Of a stretch of 64,000 nt of DNA, positions 1 through 8,824 are shown piece by piece. The translations under genes and the position numbers were made by a program. The stretch comes from PFJX01 sp964393825. GTDB lineage: Bacteria > Pseudomonadota > Gammaproteobacteria > Burkholderiales > Thiobacillaceae. Below the pieces are notes generated by a model that was not told the DNA's origin, did not search any database, and saw only the letters and a program-made list of their open reading frames with translations. Position 1 is the first letter of the stretch. Each line of letters opens with the position of its first letter. The DNA lies in contig CAYMUY010000024.1 in NCBI GenBank assembly GCA_964393825.1, positions 1 to 64,000 of the forward strand, read 5' to 3'.

Positions 1-398
1 GGAATCAGGTTCGCGAGGGAGGCTCATGCGTTATGAGTTGTGTGTAATGGGATGCGTTCAAGTAACACGGGACGCTACAGCTACGGACACATGGGGAGGC
101 AATCTATCAGCCAAGCACACTATCTGCCAGAGGGTGGCAAGCTAGTTCGAGTCCAGGTCGGGAGCCAACCATAGCGCGACCACGCTGACCGCCCCTTTGG
201 CCGAGCTTTGGAAGCACGCAAGAATGGCCTGTACGGCTGCTGTTTGGGGTGCTGCTGACGTTTGTCCGGCCGGTTTTAGCGCAGAGCGAACGGCCGTAGC
301 TGGCCGACTGCGGTCGGATGCTGATCGGGCCTGAATAACTCCAACCGCTGTACAACAGCCGTCCACGTCGCAAACCGTAGACCTCGCGCCCGGCCAAT
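1..398. other. Gene-free stretch at window edge
   Basis: No reading frame here looks like a known protein. The short minus-strand frames lack a ribosome binding site and are rich in Ser, Arg and Ala, as expected of chance frames in GC-rich DNA. The part around 270-370 has short self-similar GC-rich words (gcggtcgg / ggccgac) but no clear hairpin or tRNA. It lies downstream of the RND pump gene, so it could hold its terminator, but I see no convincing stem with a T tract. Confidence 0.5.
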
Positions 399-3300
399 CT
401 ATTTCAAGGGGCGCCGCGTAAACCGTTCCCCCACCCGCTCCATATACAAATAAATCACCGGCGTCAGAAACAGCGTCAGGAACTGCGACAGCGCCAGCCC
501 GCCGACCACGGCGAGGCCGAGTGGCTGGCGGATTTCGGCGCCGGCGCCCCAGCCGATGGCGATGGGGAGTGTGCCGGCGAGCGCGGCGAGGGTGGTCATC
601 ATGATCGGGCGGAAGCGGACCAGACAGGCTTCGCGGATGGCGTCGGCCGGGCGCATGCCGTCCTGGCGCTGCCGGGAGAGGGCGAAGTCGATCATCATGA
701 TGGCGTTCTTCTTGACGATGCCGATGAGCATGATGATGCCGACGAAGGCGTAGAGGCTGAGGTCGACCTTGAACAGCCAGAGGGTGAGCAGGGCGCCGAG
801 GCCGGCGGAGGGGAGGCCGGAGAGGATGGTCAGCGGATGGACGAAGCTCTCGTAAAGAATCCCGAGCACCAGATAGACCACCAGCACCGCGACCAGCAGC
901 AGCAGGCCCAATCCCTTTTGCGAGTCCTCGAAGGCTTGTGCCGCGCCTTCCAGGCTGCTGGTGAGCGAGGCGGGTAATCGCAGTTCCTGCTCCAGCGCGC
1001 GTATGCGTTCCACCGCCGTACCCAGGGAAACACCCGGTTGCAGGTTGAACGACATCGTCACCGAGGGGAGTTGTCCCGAGTGGTTGATGGTGAGGGCCTG
1101 CGAGGCGCGGGTGACTTTCGCCACGGTGTCGAGCGGCACCAGGGCGCCGCTGCTGGAGCGCACATGCAGGCGCGCGAGGGTATCGGGGTCTTCCTGGAAT
1201 TCCGGGGCGAGTTCCAGGATCACCTGGTACTGGTTGCTGGCGCCATAGATGGTGGAAATCTGGCGCGCGCTGAAGGCGCTTTGCAGGGCGTCTTCCACCT
1301 GGCCGAAGGAGAGCCCCAGGGAGGCCAGCTTGTCTCGGTCCACTTCCAGCGCCATGACCGGACTCTTGTTGTTGAGGTTGCTGTTGACGTCCTCGAAGCC
1401 GGGCAGTTTGCGCAGGCGCGCGAGCAGCACGTCGGTCCAGTGGTAGAGCTCATCCAGATCGGTGTCCTGCAAAGTGTATTGATACAGGCCGGTGGTGGAC
1501 TGGCCGCCCAGGCTGATCGGCGGCGGGTTCTGCAGCGACACCTTGATGCCCGGCACGGCGGCCAGCTTGGGGCGCAGTTTCTGGATGACCTCGTCGGGCG
1601 TCATTTTCCGTTCCGCGCCCGGTTTCAGGCGCAGCAGCAGGATGCCGCTGTTGGGTGTGATGCGGGAGCCGCCGGAGCCGACCACGGACATCAGGATTTC
1701 GATATTGGGGTCCTTGGCCGCGATGGCCGCCACCGCGCGCTGACGCTCCACCATGCTGGCAAAGGAGGTATCCGGCGCGCCCTCGGTGCGGCCCATGATG
1801 CGGCCGGAATCGCCGCTGGGCAGGAAGTCCTTGGGGATGTCGCGGTACAGGACGACGCTGCCGGCGATGCTGAGGAAGAAGGTGGCCAGCACCAGGCGCG
1901 GGTGCGCCAGGCTCCAGGCGAGGCTGACGCGGTAGCCGCCCAGCAGGCGATTGAAGACGTTCTCGAACAACCAGTACAGTTTGTTGTGCCGCCGGCCCTT
2001 CTCTTGGCGCAGATAGCGGCTCGCCAGCATCGGCGTCAGGGTCAGGGAGACGAAGCCGGAGACCAGGATGGCGGCGGAAATGGTCAGCGCGAACTCATGC
2101 AGCAGGCGGCCGATGATGCCGCCCATGAACATCACCGGAATGAACACGGCGACCAGCGACAGAGTCATGGAAACGATGGTGAAGCCGATCTCGCGGGCGC
2201 CCTTGATCGCTGCGTCGAATGGCTTTTCCCCAGCCTCGATATGGCGGTAGATGTTCTCCAGCATGACGATGGCGTCGTCCACCACGAAACCCACCGACAA
2301 GGTCAGCGCCAGCAGCGAGAGGTTGTCCAGACTGAAATTCAGGGCGTACATGCCAGCGAAGGTGCCGACCACGGAAATCGGCAGCGCCAGGGCGGGAATG
2401 GCGGTGGCGGAGAGATTGCGCAGGAATAGCAGGATCACCAGCACCACCAGGAAGCCGGCCAGGATCAGGGTGAACTGCACGTCGTTGACCGATTCGTGGA
2501 TGGAAATGCTTCGGTCGTAGAACACGGAAAGCTGGATCGAGGCCGGCAGTTTCTCCTGGAACGCCGGCAGGATGGCCTTGATGGCGGCCACGGTGGCGAT
2601 GGTGTTGGCGCCCGGCTGGCGCTGGATGGCGAGGATGATGGCGCGCTGGTCGCCTTTGCCATCCACGATCCAGTTGGCGCGGCGGTTGTCCTCGACGCTG
2701 TCGCGTACTACCGCCACCTCGTCCAGGCGCACCGGCGCGCCGTTCTTCCAGGCGACGATCAACGGCCGGTAGGCGGCGGCATCGTCCAGTTGACCGTTGG
2801 CGCGCAGGGCGAAGGTCTGTTTCGTCCCCTCCAGGTTGCCGATCGGCTGGTTGACGTTGGCGGCGGCCACCGCCTGGTGCAATTCGTCGATGCCGATGCC
2901 GCGCGCGGCGAGCGCGTTCGGGTCGGCGTGGATGCGCACGGCGTATTTCTGCTCGCCATAGATCAGCACCTGCGCCACGCCGGGAATGGTGGAAATGCGC
3001 TGCGCCAACTGGGTCGAGGCATACTCGTTCACCGCCGGCAGCGGCAGCGTGTCCGAGTGCATGGCGAGATAGAAGATGGGCGAATCGGCCGGGTTCACCT
3101 TGCGGAACGAAGGCGGCGTCGGCATATCCGAGGGCAGCTTGCGCAGCGCGGCGGCGATGGCCGCCTGCACATCCTGGGCGGCGGCGTCGATGTCGCGGTC
3201 GAGACTGAACTGCAGGGTGACCGAGGTGGCGCCGCGCGCGCTCACCGAACTCATGTTGTCCAGCCCGGAGATGGTGGAGAACTGCGCTTCCAGCGGGGTG

Positions 3301-3491
3301 GCCACCGCCGCCGCCATGGTCTCCGGCGAGGCGCCGGGCAGGCTGGCCGACACCGAGATGGTGGGGAAATCGACGCTGGGCAACTCCGACACCGGCAGCG
3401 CGCGGTAGGCGATGACGCCGAAAATCAGAAACGCCGCCATCAGCAGCGTGGTCATCACCGGTCGGCGGATGCAAAGTTCGGGGAGTTGCAT
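399..3491 (-). CDS. RND efflux pump inner-membrane permease (MdtB/MdtC-like)
   Basis: This is the inner-membrane proton/drug antiporter of a tripartite RND efflux pump. Its 1030 residues match the AcrB/HAE1 family length. It opens with the typical CIRRPVMTTLL amphipathic entry and a first membrane helix. A large periplasmic loop follows, then the TM4 proton-relay motif GFVVDDAIVMLENI near residue 400, then a second periplasmic loop and a second membrane bundle. The N-terminal half (LPVSELPSVDFPTISVSA) reads most like the MdtC/MuxC branch, which exports drugs, bile salts or other amphiphiles; the substrate cannot be told from sequence. The likely adaptor partner lies upstream at 4393-5568 on the same strand, separated by an opposing gene. 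No outer-membrane TolC-type gene is seen nearby. Confidence 0.93.
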   Translation of the reverse strand: MQLPELCIRRPVMTTLLMAAFLIFGVIAYRALPVSELPSVDFPTISVSASLPGASPETMAAAVATPLEAQFSTISGLDNMSSVSARGATSVTLQFSLDRDIDAAAQDVQAAIAAALRKLPSDMPTPPSFRKVNPADSPIFYLAMHSDTLPLPAVNEYASTQLAQRISTIPGVAQVLIYGEQKYAVRIHADPNALAARGIGIDELHQAVAAANVNQPIGNLEGTKQTFALRANGQLDDAAAYRPLIVAWKNGAPVRLDEVAVVRDSVEDNRRANWIVDGKGDQRAIILAIQRQPGANTIATVAAIKAILPAFQEKLPASIQLSVFYDRSISIHESVNDVQFTLILAGFLVVLVILLFLRNLSATAIPALALPISVVGTFAGMYALNFSLDNLSLLALTLSVGFVVDDAIVMLENIYRHIEAGEKPFDAAIKGAREIGFTIVSMTLSLVAVFIPVMFMGGIIGRLLHEFALTISAAILVSGFVSLTLTPMLASRYLRQEKGRRHNKLYWLFENVFNRLLGGYRVSLAWSLAHPRLVLATFFLSIAGSVVLYRDIPKDFLPSGDSGRIMGRTEGAPDTSFASMVERQRAVAAIAAKDPNIEILMSVVGSGGSRITPNSGILLLRLKPGAERKMTPDEVIQKLRPKLAAVPGIKVSLQNPPPISLGGQSTTGLYQYTLQDTDLDELYHWTDVLLARLRKLPGFEDVNSNLNNKSPVMALEVDRDKLASLGLSFGQVEDALQSAFSARQISTIYGASNQYQVILELAPEFQEDPDTLARLHVRSSSGALVPLDTVAKVTRASQALTINHSGQLPSVTMSFNLQPGVSLGTAVERIRALEQELRLPASLTSSLEGAAQAFEDSQKGLGLLLLVAVLVVYLVLGILYESFVHPLTILSGLPSAGLGALLTLWLFKVDLSLYAFVGIIMLIGIVKKNAIMMIDFALSRQRQDGMRPADAIREACLVRFRPIMMTTLAALAGTLPIAIGWGAGAEIRQPLGLAVVGGLALSQFLTLFLTPVIYLYMERVGERFTRRPLK

Positions 3492-3639
3492 GGCGGAGTG
3501 CGCGGATTCGGTCGAGGACGCCAGACTATCCTATCCAGACCGACGCGGCAGGGCTTCGCATGACCGGGAACGGGTCATCTGATACTGTCCGCCGGCGCCA
3601 CGACGCCGTTTCCAACCCACGCCCCAACCGCCCGGAACC

Positions 3640-4434
3640 ATGAGCAAGCCTTCGCGATCCGCCGAGAAACGCGCAAAAAACAGCCGCCCCGCGCCCACCC
3701 CGGTCCAGCCGGCGGTTGCCGGCCGCAAGCAGGTGTTCGACCTGCTGCGCGGCGTCGCCATCGTCCTGATGGTGGCCTACCACTTCTGCTTCGACCTCAA
3801 CTACTACGCCTGGACTCAATTCAATTTCAACCATGACCCGTTCTGGCTGGGTTTCCGCGCCAGCATCCTGAGCCTGTTCCTCGGCCTGGTCGGGGTCAGC
3901 CTGGTACTGGCCGGGGCGCATGGCTTCGTGCCCGGGCGCTATTTGCGCCGGCTGGCCTGGCTGGCCGCCGCCGCCGCCATGGTCAGCCTGTCGAGCTGGC
4001 TGATGTTTCCCGATAGCTGGATCTTCTTCGGCGTCCTCCATTTCATACTCGTGGCGAGTCTCTTGGGGCGACTGTTTCTGCGTTTTTATTGGCTCAACCT
4101 GGGCCTCGGCGCGTTGCTGCTGCTGGTCGGCAACAGCGTGCAGCTGCCGTTCTTTGATCAGCCCGGCTGGCAGTGGTTCGGCCTGATGACGCACAAGCCA
4201 ATCACCGAGGATTATGTGCCGCTGCTGCCCTGGTTCGGGGTGGTGCTGATTGGCCTGTTCCTGGGCAAGCTGACCCAGTCGAGCGAGGGTGGCCGTCGCT
4301 TCGGCGACTGGCATGGCGACCATCCCGTCGCCAGGCTACTCGCCCTGGCGGGGCGGCACAGCCTGCCCATCTACCTGGCGCACCAGCCGCTGCTATTGGC
4401 CCTGCTTTGGGGCGCGCGGGCCTTGTCCGGCTGA
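3640..4434 (+). CDS. DUF1624 / heparan-alpha-glucosaminide N-acetyltransferase-like membrane protein
   Basis: A 264-residue integral membrane protein of the DUF1624 (HGSNAT catalytic-domain-like) family. After a basic N-terminal tail of about 30 residues comes the family signature FDLLRGVAIVLMVAYHFCFD, and roughly seven membrane segments follow. The related lysosomal enzyme moves an acetyl group across a membrane using a histidine in the first helix. The bacterial members are mostly uncharacterised, so acyl transfer is an inference here. It is the only plus-strand gene between the two RND pump genes. Its 3' end overlaps the 3' end of the adaptor gene by 42 bases, tail to tail. The ATG at 3640 follows directly on 'gaacc' with no strong Shine-Dalgarno sequence. 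Confidence 0.8.
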   Translation: MSKPSRSAEKRAKNSRPAPTPVQPAVAGRKQVFDLLRGVAIVLMVAYHFCFDLNYYAWTQFNFNHDPFWLGFRASILSLFLGLVGVSLVLAGAHGFVPGRYLRRLAWLAAAAAMVSLSSWLMFPDSWIFFGVLHFILVASLLGRLFLRFYWLNLGLGALLLLVGNSVQLPFFDQPGWQWFGLMTHKPITEDYVPLLPWFGVVLIGLFLGKLTQSSEGGRRFGDWHGDHPVARLLALAGRHSLPIYLAHQPLLLALLWGARALSG

Positions 4435-5568
4435 TGCCGACCCGGTCTCGGTATTCCCCTTCGCGTCCTTCACCTTGACCTTGGCACCCGGCGTCAGCCG
4501 CGAATGGCCATCGATCACCACCGTTTCGCCCAAGGCCAGGCCCTCGGCGATGGCGACGAGGCCGCCGCGGGTCTGGGCAAGCGTCACCTTGCGCATCCTG
4601 GCGCCCTCTCCTTCCAGCACATAGACGAAGCTGCCTTCCGGGCCCTGCTGCACCGCCTCGGCAGGCACCGTCACGGCATCGCGCAGGGTATCCAGACGCA
4701 GACTGACGACAAGAAACTGGCCGGGGGCCAGGCGGCTGTCGGCGTTGGCGATCTCGGCCTTCATGCGCAGGGTGGCGGTCGCCGGATCGACGGCGTTGTC
4801 GAGGAATACGACCTTGCCGGCGGCGATCGCCGCGCCGCCGTCGGGCAGACGGATTTCCACGCCGAGGTCGCCGCGCGCGCGCGCCGCCTGGATGGCGGAG
4901 AGGTGTTTTTCCGGCACGGCGAAGCTGACATGGAGGGGACGCACGCGGTTGACCACCGCCAGCGCCGTCTCGTTGATCTTGACGCTGGCGCCAGGATGCA
5001 CGAGACGGGCGCCGACGACACCGGCGAACGGCGCCCGGATCGTGGTGTAGCCAAGCTGCTGCCGCGCCAGATCCAGCGCCGCCTGGTCGGCGTTTACCGT
5101 GGCGGCCGCCGCCTCGGCGGTGGCGCGCATGTCCGCGACCTTTTCCCGGGAGACGAACTGCTGCTCCAGCAACGACTGGTAGCGGGCCACATCCGCGCGC
5201 GCCTTGTCGAGCAATGCCTGGTCGCGGGCAAGCGTGGCCTCGACCTGCCTGACCCTGGCCTGGTAGTCGGCTGCATCGAGCCGCACCAGCACCTCCCCCT
5301 TGGCCACCGGCTTGCCCTCGGCGAAGGGCACGGCCAGTACCTGGCCGTCGATGCGGGATTTCAGGGTGACGGTCTCATAGGCCTCGCCGCGACCGACCAC
5401 TTCCAGCAGCACCGGCATGTCGCGGCCGACCGCCTGGGCCACGGCAACGGGCACTGGCGGCTGCTTTTTCCCGTGCTGCTCCGGTGCCGACGGCTTCGCG
5501 CCCGGCCACCAATAGACCGCCGCGCCGGCGAGCGCGAGGAACAGCAGAAGAATGCCGAGTTTTTTCAT
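4393..5568 (-). CDS. RND efflux pump periplasmic adaptor (membrane fusion protein)
   Basis: A 391-residue membrane fusion protein (HlyD/MdtA family) that would link the RND permease to an outer-membrane channel. An N-terminal membrane anchor (GILLLFLALAGAAVYWW) precedes a lipoyl half-motif (VTLKSRIDGQVLAVPFAEG). Next is a coiled-coil hairpin rich in Ala, Arg and Gln (about residues 110-165), the second lipoyl half (TIRAPFAGVVGARLV) and a beta-barrel domain. No lipobox cysteine is visible, so it is anchored by the helix. It shares a strand with the permease at 399-3491 but the DUF1624 gene stands between them in the opposite direction. Its tail is Gly/Ala/Gln-rich and probably disordered. Confidence 0.92.
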   Translation of the reverse strand: MKKLGILLLFLALAGAAVYWWPGAKPSAPEQHGKKQPPVPVAVAQAVGRDMPVLLEVVGRGEAYETVTLKSRIDGQVLAVPFAEGKPVAKGEVLVRLDAADYQARVRQVEATLARDQALLDKARADVARYQSLLEQQFVSREKVADMRATAEAAAATVNADQAALDLARQQLGYTTIRAPFAGVVGARLVHPGASVKINETALAVVNRVRPLHVSFAVPEKHLSAIQAARARGDLGVEIRLPDGGAAIAAGKVVFLDNAVDPATATLRMKAEIANADSRLAPGQFLVVSLRLDTLRDAVTVPAEAVQQGPEGSFVYVLEGEGARMRKVTLAQTRGGLVAIAEGLALGETVVIDGHSRLTPGAKVKVKDAKGNTETGSASAGQGPRAPKQGQ

Positions 5569-5619
5569 GTCTATGGCCGCAGTGCGAATCGCCCGTGAGC
5601 GTCGGGTGTGGCGGCAATC

Positions 5620-7035
5620 TTAGCCGCTTTGCGGCGGCGCCGGCGGAGTCGCTGGTGCCGCGGCGGTGTCCCGCGCTTTCGGCTGTGTCTGCGCGGCGCG
5701 CAGGTAGCGGGTGGCGAGGGTGCGGTAGAGCGGCGGACAGACGGTGCGGGAAATGCCCGAGGCAAGCAGGGAGACGATCATCAGGTCGATCACCAGGCCA
5801 TAGCCGCTAACCATTTCCATGACGATCACGAAGGCGGTGATCGGCGTCTGGGTGACGGCGGCGAGGAAACCGGCCATACACAGCACGTTGATCATGCCGG
5901 GCGAGTAGCCCGCTGCGAACAACTCGCCCAGGTTCTGGCCGAGGCCGGCCCCGACCGCCAGAGAAGGCGCGAAGATGCCGCCGGGGATGCCGCTGGCGAA
6001 GGACACCAGGGTGGCAAGAAACTTGTCGATGCCGTAATGCCATGGCAGTGATCCGCTCTGGTCGAGCAACTGCTTGGCCTCGCCATAGCCGGTGCCGAAG
6101 GTGGTACCGCCCGAGAGCCAGCCCAGGCAGGCGACCACCAGGCCGCAGGCGGCGGCGAATCGCACCGGATAGCGGCTGCGCCAGTCCCCCAGGCGGCCGT
6201 TGCTGCCGGAGGTGCTCCAGATCAACAGGCGGGCGAATGAGCCACCGGCGAGGCCGCACATCAGGGCGATGGCGAACAGCATGCCGGGGTGGTGTGGCGT
6301 GGTCGCGCTGGCGATATTGAGCCAGCCGAAATAGGTGTAGTTGCCGAAGAACGCCTGGGTGATCACACCGGCAATGACGATGGCGGTGATGATGAGGCCA
6401 CTCATGCGCTCTGCCATCCCGCGACTGAGTTCCTCGATGGCGAACAGGATGCCGGCCAATGGCGTGTTGAAGGCGGCGGCGATACCGGCGGCACCGCCGG
6501 CCGCGAGGAGATGCCGACGGTCGACCTGGAGCCGGCGCGGCAGGCGCTCCCCGATGGCCGCCATCAGGCTGGCGCCGATCTGCACCATCGGCCCTTCCCG
6601 GCCCATGGAAAAGCCGGAGAAGATCGCGCCGGCACCGAGCACGATCTTGCCGAACACGATACGCAGCGAAAGCAGGGGATTGAGCGGCTTGTGGCGCTCG
6701 CCATGACGCGCCATCTCGGCCATCACCTGCGGGATGCCACTGCCTTCTGCGCCCGGGAAGTAGCGACGTGTCAGCCACACCACCAGGGCTCCCCCCGCCG
6801 GGGCGATCAGGAAGGGCCAGAACGGGAACTCGGTGTGCAGCGCATGGAGTCTTTCAACGCTGAAATCGATGAGTTCGGCGAAGCCCACCGCGAGGAGGCC
6901 GATGGCCACCGCCCCGCCCCAGAAAATCAGGCGACCCAGCCAGAGGTGCCGGTACGCCACCTGCCGCCGCCGCCAGCGCGCCAGCGCGGCGGCGGCGCGG
7001 GAAGCGTGGGTGCTCGGTGTGGAGTCTTCAGTCAT
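5620..7035 (-). CDS. ClC-family chloride channel/antiporter
   Basis: A 471-residue ClC protein, an inner-membrane chloride (or other anion)/proton antiporter by family. All three selectivity motifs are present in order: GSGIPQ, GREGPMVQIGASL carrying the gating glutamate, and GIFAPSLAVGAGLGQ. The stretch LFAIEELSRG supplies the internal proton glutamate expected of exchangers rather than passive channels. The length and about a dozen hydrophobic segments fit a bacterial ClC without C-terminal CBS domains; the last 40 residues are a Pro/Ala-rich tail. It lies 51 bases downstream of the adaptor start on the same strand, with no evident functional link. Confidence 0.93.
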   Translation of the reverse strand: MTEDSTPSTHASRAAAALARWRRRQVAYRHLWLGRLIFWGGAVAIGLLAVGFAELIDFSVERLHALHTEFPFWPFLIAPAGGALVVWLTRRYFPGAEGSGIPQVMAEMARHGERHKPLNPLLSLRIVFGKIVLGAGAIFSGFSMGREGPMVQIGASLMAAIGERLPRRLQVDRRHLLAAGGAAGIAAAFNTPLAGILFAIEELSRGMAERMSGLIITAIVIAGVITQAFFGNYTYFGWLNIASATTPHHPGMLFAIALMCGLAGGSFARLLIWSTSGSNGRLGDWRSRYPVRFAAACGLVVACLGWLSGGTTFGTGYGEAKQLLDQSGSLPWHYGIDKFLATLVSFASGIPGGIFAPSLAVGAGLGQNLGELFAAGYSPGMINVLCMAGFLAAVTQTPITAFVIVMEMVSGYGLVIDLMIVSLLASGISRTVCPPLYRTLATRYLRAAQTQPKARDTAAAPATPPAPPQSG

Positions 7036-7144
7036 GTGTCCGCCGTGTGTCCAGCGTCACATTTTAAGCCTCCCCCCCGGGATCATGCCGAAACAACGTC
7101 CCTCAATCGCCCACCCCGACCGCTCCCCGCCACCGACAGCCGGA

Positions 7145-7570
7145 TCAGCCGAACAGTTTTCCGGTCAACGCCGACAAGCCCTGACCGAGCAGATCCGGAT
7201 CATTGGCGTTATCCGGCAGACGTCCCTCCGGTGTCAGCTGGTTGACGGTTTCCGGCAGGTACTTCGCCAGGCCAGAGCTGATTTCCCGTGGGTCGAGACC
7301 AAATTTGGCGGCCATTTCCGCCAGCGGGCCGCTGCCCAGGGCCTGGCTGATCTGTTCCGCGCTCAAGGGCAGATTGGCGCCACTGCCCACCCAGGAGGAG
7401 ACCTGATCCGCGAGACCACCCTGCTTGAGTTTTTCCAGCAGACCACCGAGGCCGCCATTCTGCTGGATCAGCCCCATGACCAGTTTCAGCATGTCATTGC
7501 CACCACCCGGCGCCCCGCCATTGCCGAGATTGTTCAGGACATTGCCCACGACGCTATCGAATAGACCCAT
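7145..7570 (-). CDS. YidB-like DUF937 protein
   Basis: A 141-residue protein of the DUF937/YidB family, whose function is not established. It begins MGLFDSVVGNVLNNLG, the family's usual opening. A Gly-rich stretch follows, then amphipathic segments (GGLGGLLEKLKQGGLADQVSSW) and the conserved tail in which ISSGLAKYLPETVNQLTP is recognisable. There is no signal peptide or membrane segment, so it is probably cytoplasmic. It stands alone between clcA-like and PEP-CTERM genes on the same strand, with about 110 and 270 non-coding bases on its two sides. Minus-strand 'ttggagaaaaacgc' before the ATG gives a GGAG-type ribosome binding site. Confidence 0.85.
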   Translation of the reverse strand: MGLFDSVVGNVLNNLGNGGAPGGGNDMLKLVMGLIQQNGGLGGLLEKLKQGGLADQVSSWVGSGANLPLSAEQISQALGSGPLAEMAAKFGLDPREISSGLAKYLPETVNQLTPEGRLPDNANDPDLLGQGLSALTGKLFG

Positions 7571-7791
7571 GCGTTTTTCTCCAAGTTGAGTGGTGAGGAA
7601 TACCGCGGTCCATCACCCCATGTGAAGCACCGCGCCCGCCACACGAAGCTGACGGACATCACCTCAAGACCAATCGTTGGCACAGCTTGTACCGAATCGG
7701 CAGGCTTGGCAGCGAAGTACCTCACTTTGCCACTTGTTTCATGACGCGGGCACGGACAGAAGCGGCAGACGGCTGGGCGGAATTGCGAAAA

Positions 7792-7822
7792 ATGAAACGG
7801 CGGCAGAAAGCCGCCGTTTCAT
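7792..7822 (-). terminator. Rho-independent terminator of the PEP-CTERM gene
   Basis: A perfect 12-base-pair stem (7792-7803 with 7811-7822; arms atgaaacggcgg / ccgccgtttcat) with a 7-base loop. On the minus strand it is followed at once by TTTTT (7787-7791). It begins 16 bases after the stop codon of the PEP-CTERM gene, so it should end that transcript and isolate it from the DUF937 gene. Confidence 0.85.
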
Positions 7823-7837
7823 CGGCTGGAGCAGTAC

Positions 7838-8593
7838 TCAGGGGCGACGGCGGCGACCCAGCATCAAGGCAACCAGGGAGATGCCGAGCAAGCCCAGCAC
7901 GCCGGGCTCGGGAACTCCGCTCACGGCCGGTGAGTTCGGAATACCGCCGAGCGGGAAGGCGGGATCGCCGGTACGCACCGGCAGGAAGGCCCAGGATGCC
8001 TGGTAAGGCGCGGCTGTCGCATCGAAAGCTGCAACAAAGCCGAAACCGGAGAGCGAAGCACTTGGAGTAATGGCGCCATCAAACTGACCTTGGCATACCG
8101 CTACGGTCAGCAGGCTGACACGGTTCGTCTGGGGCTGCGCCCAGCAGGTGTTGAACCAGTGCAGAACCTGGGTGGCCGTCGTGAACGGGCTGCTCGCACC
8201 CGCATAGAAGGGATCGCCCGGGGTCTGCCAGGCGGCGACCCCTTCCCAGCCGGTACTGGGATTAGCCACGCCGATGGTCTCGATGCTCCAGTCCCAGTTG
8301 ATCGGAGACATGATGTTGGTGATCCCGGCATCACCAAACCAGGGCAACTCCCAGTCGACGATGAGGGGGCGCTCTTGATCGTTGCCCCCATTCTGCAGAC
8401 TGGTGTTGTTGACCGTGTAACCGTAGGTCCAGGTCCCGTTGCCGTTGTCGGTCACGCCGTCCGATACGGTCGAACTACGCGTCCAGCCTGCGGCAACACC
8501 CGCCGTGGCCGGCTGCGCGGCCATCAGCCCCAGGGCCAGGGCTGCGACTGCGGCGCTTTTCGTGAATGGATTTGTCATGGTCGAGATAGCCAT
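7838..8593 (-). CDS. PEP-CTERM sorting-domain exported protein
   Basis: A 251-residue secreted protein ending in a PEP-CTERM anchor: VPEPGVLGLLGISLVALMLG followed by the basic RRRRP. Exosortase (EpsH) systems recognise this tripartite signal in exopolysaccharide-forming Gram-negatives. An N-terminal signal peptide (AAVAALALGLMAAQPATAG) exports it. The mature part, about 200 residues, is aromatic-rich (YGYTVNNTSLQNGG, WELPWFGDAGITN) and resembles no enzyme I know; two Cys flank a short loop (NTCWAQPQ ... VAVCQG). The start at 8593 is supported by minus-strand GAGGAG eight bases upstream. No exosortase lies in the window, so it must be encoded elsewhere. A sigma-54-type promoter is upstream and a clear terminator downstream: it is a single-gene unit. 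Confidence 0.9.
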   Translation of the reverse strand: MAISTMTNPFTKSAAVAALALGLMAAQPATAGVAAGWTRSSTVSDGVTDNGNGTWTYGYTVNNTSLQNGGNDQERPLIVDWELPWFGDAGITNIMSPINWDWSIETIGVANPSTGWEGVAAWQTPGDPFYAGASSPFTTATQVLHWFNTCWAQPQTNRVSLLTVAVCQGQFDGAITPSASLSGFGFVAAFDATAAPYQASWAFLPVRTGDPAFPLGGIPNSPAVSGVPEPGVLGLLGISLVALMLGRRRRP

Positions 8594-8640
8594 CTTCGGT
8601 TCTCCTCAAATCAATCGAGCGAATTCGCCTGACAACACAA

Positions 8641-8655
8641 GCAAGACCCGAACCA
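8641..8655 (-). promoter_or_regulatory. Candidate sigma-54 (RpoN) -24/-12 promoter of the PEP-CTERM gene
   Basis: The minus strand reads TGGttcgggtcTTGC. The invariant GG (-24) and GC (-12) are separated by exactly 10 bases, and the flanking T and TT match the consensus TGGCACG-N4-TTGC. Transcription would start near 8629, leaving a leader of about 36 bases with a good ribosome binding site. The DNA upstream (8656-8760) is AT-rich, unlike its surroundings. PEP-CTERM genes have been linked to the PrsK/PrsR-RpoN pathway in related bacteria, which makes the call plausible. Confidence 0.6.
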
Positions 8656-8824
8656 CAATCATTTAATATTTATTATCAACAAGTTACTAACTACCCACAG
8701 AAATGACGTAAAAAAATCCGACAGATTTTCCTTTAAGTACTTTCATGGCCAGCAAGCATCGCGCGAGGTAGGTGGCCCCATCCATCCATGTCATGATTGC
8801 CTTTCTTCCGCTCCCGGATCAGCC

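Noticed and set aside
1038..2429. Long plus-strand frame opposite the RND permease
   Set aside because: It is the antisense shadow of a clearly conserved gene: rich in His, Gln, Arg and Gly, no family sequence and no ribosome binding site.
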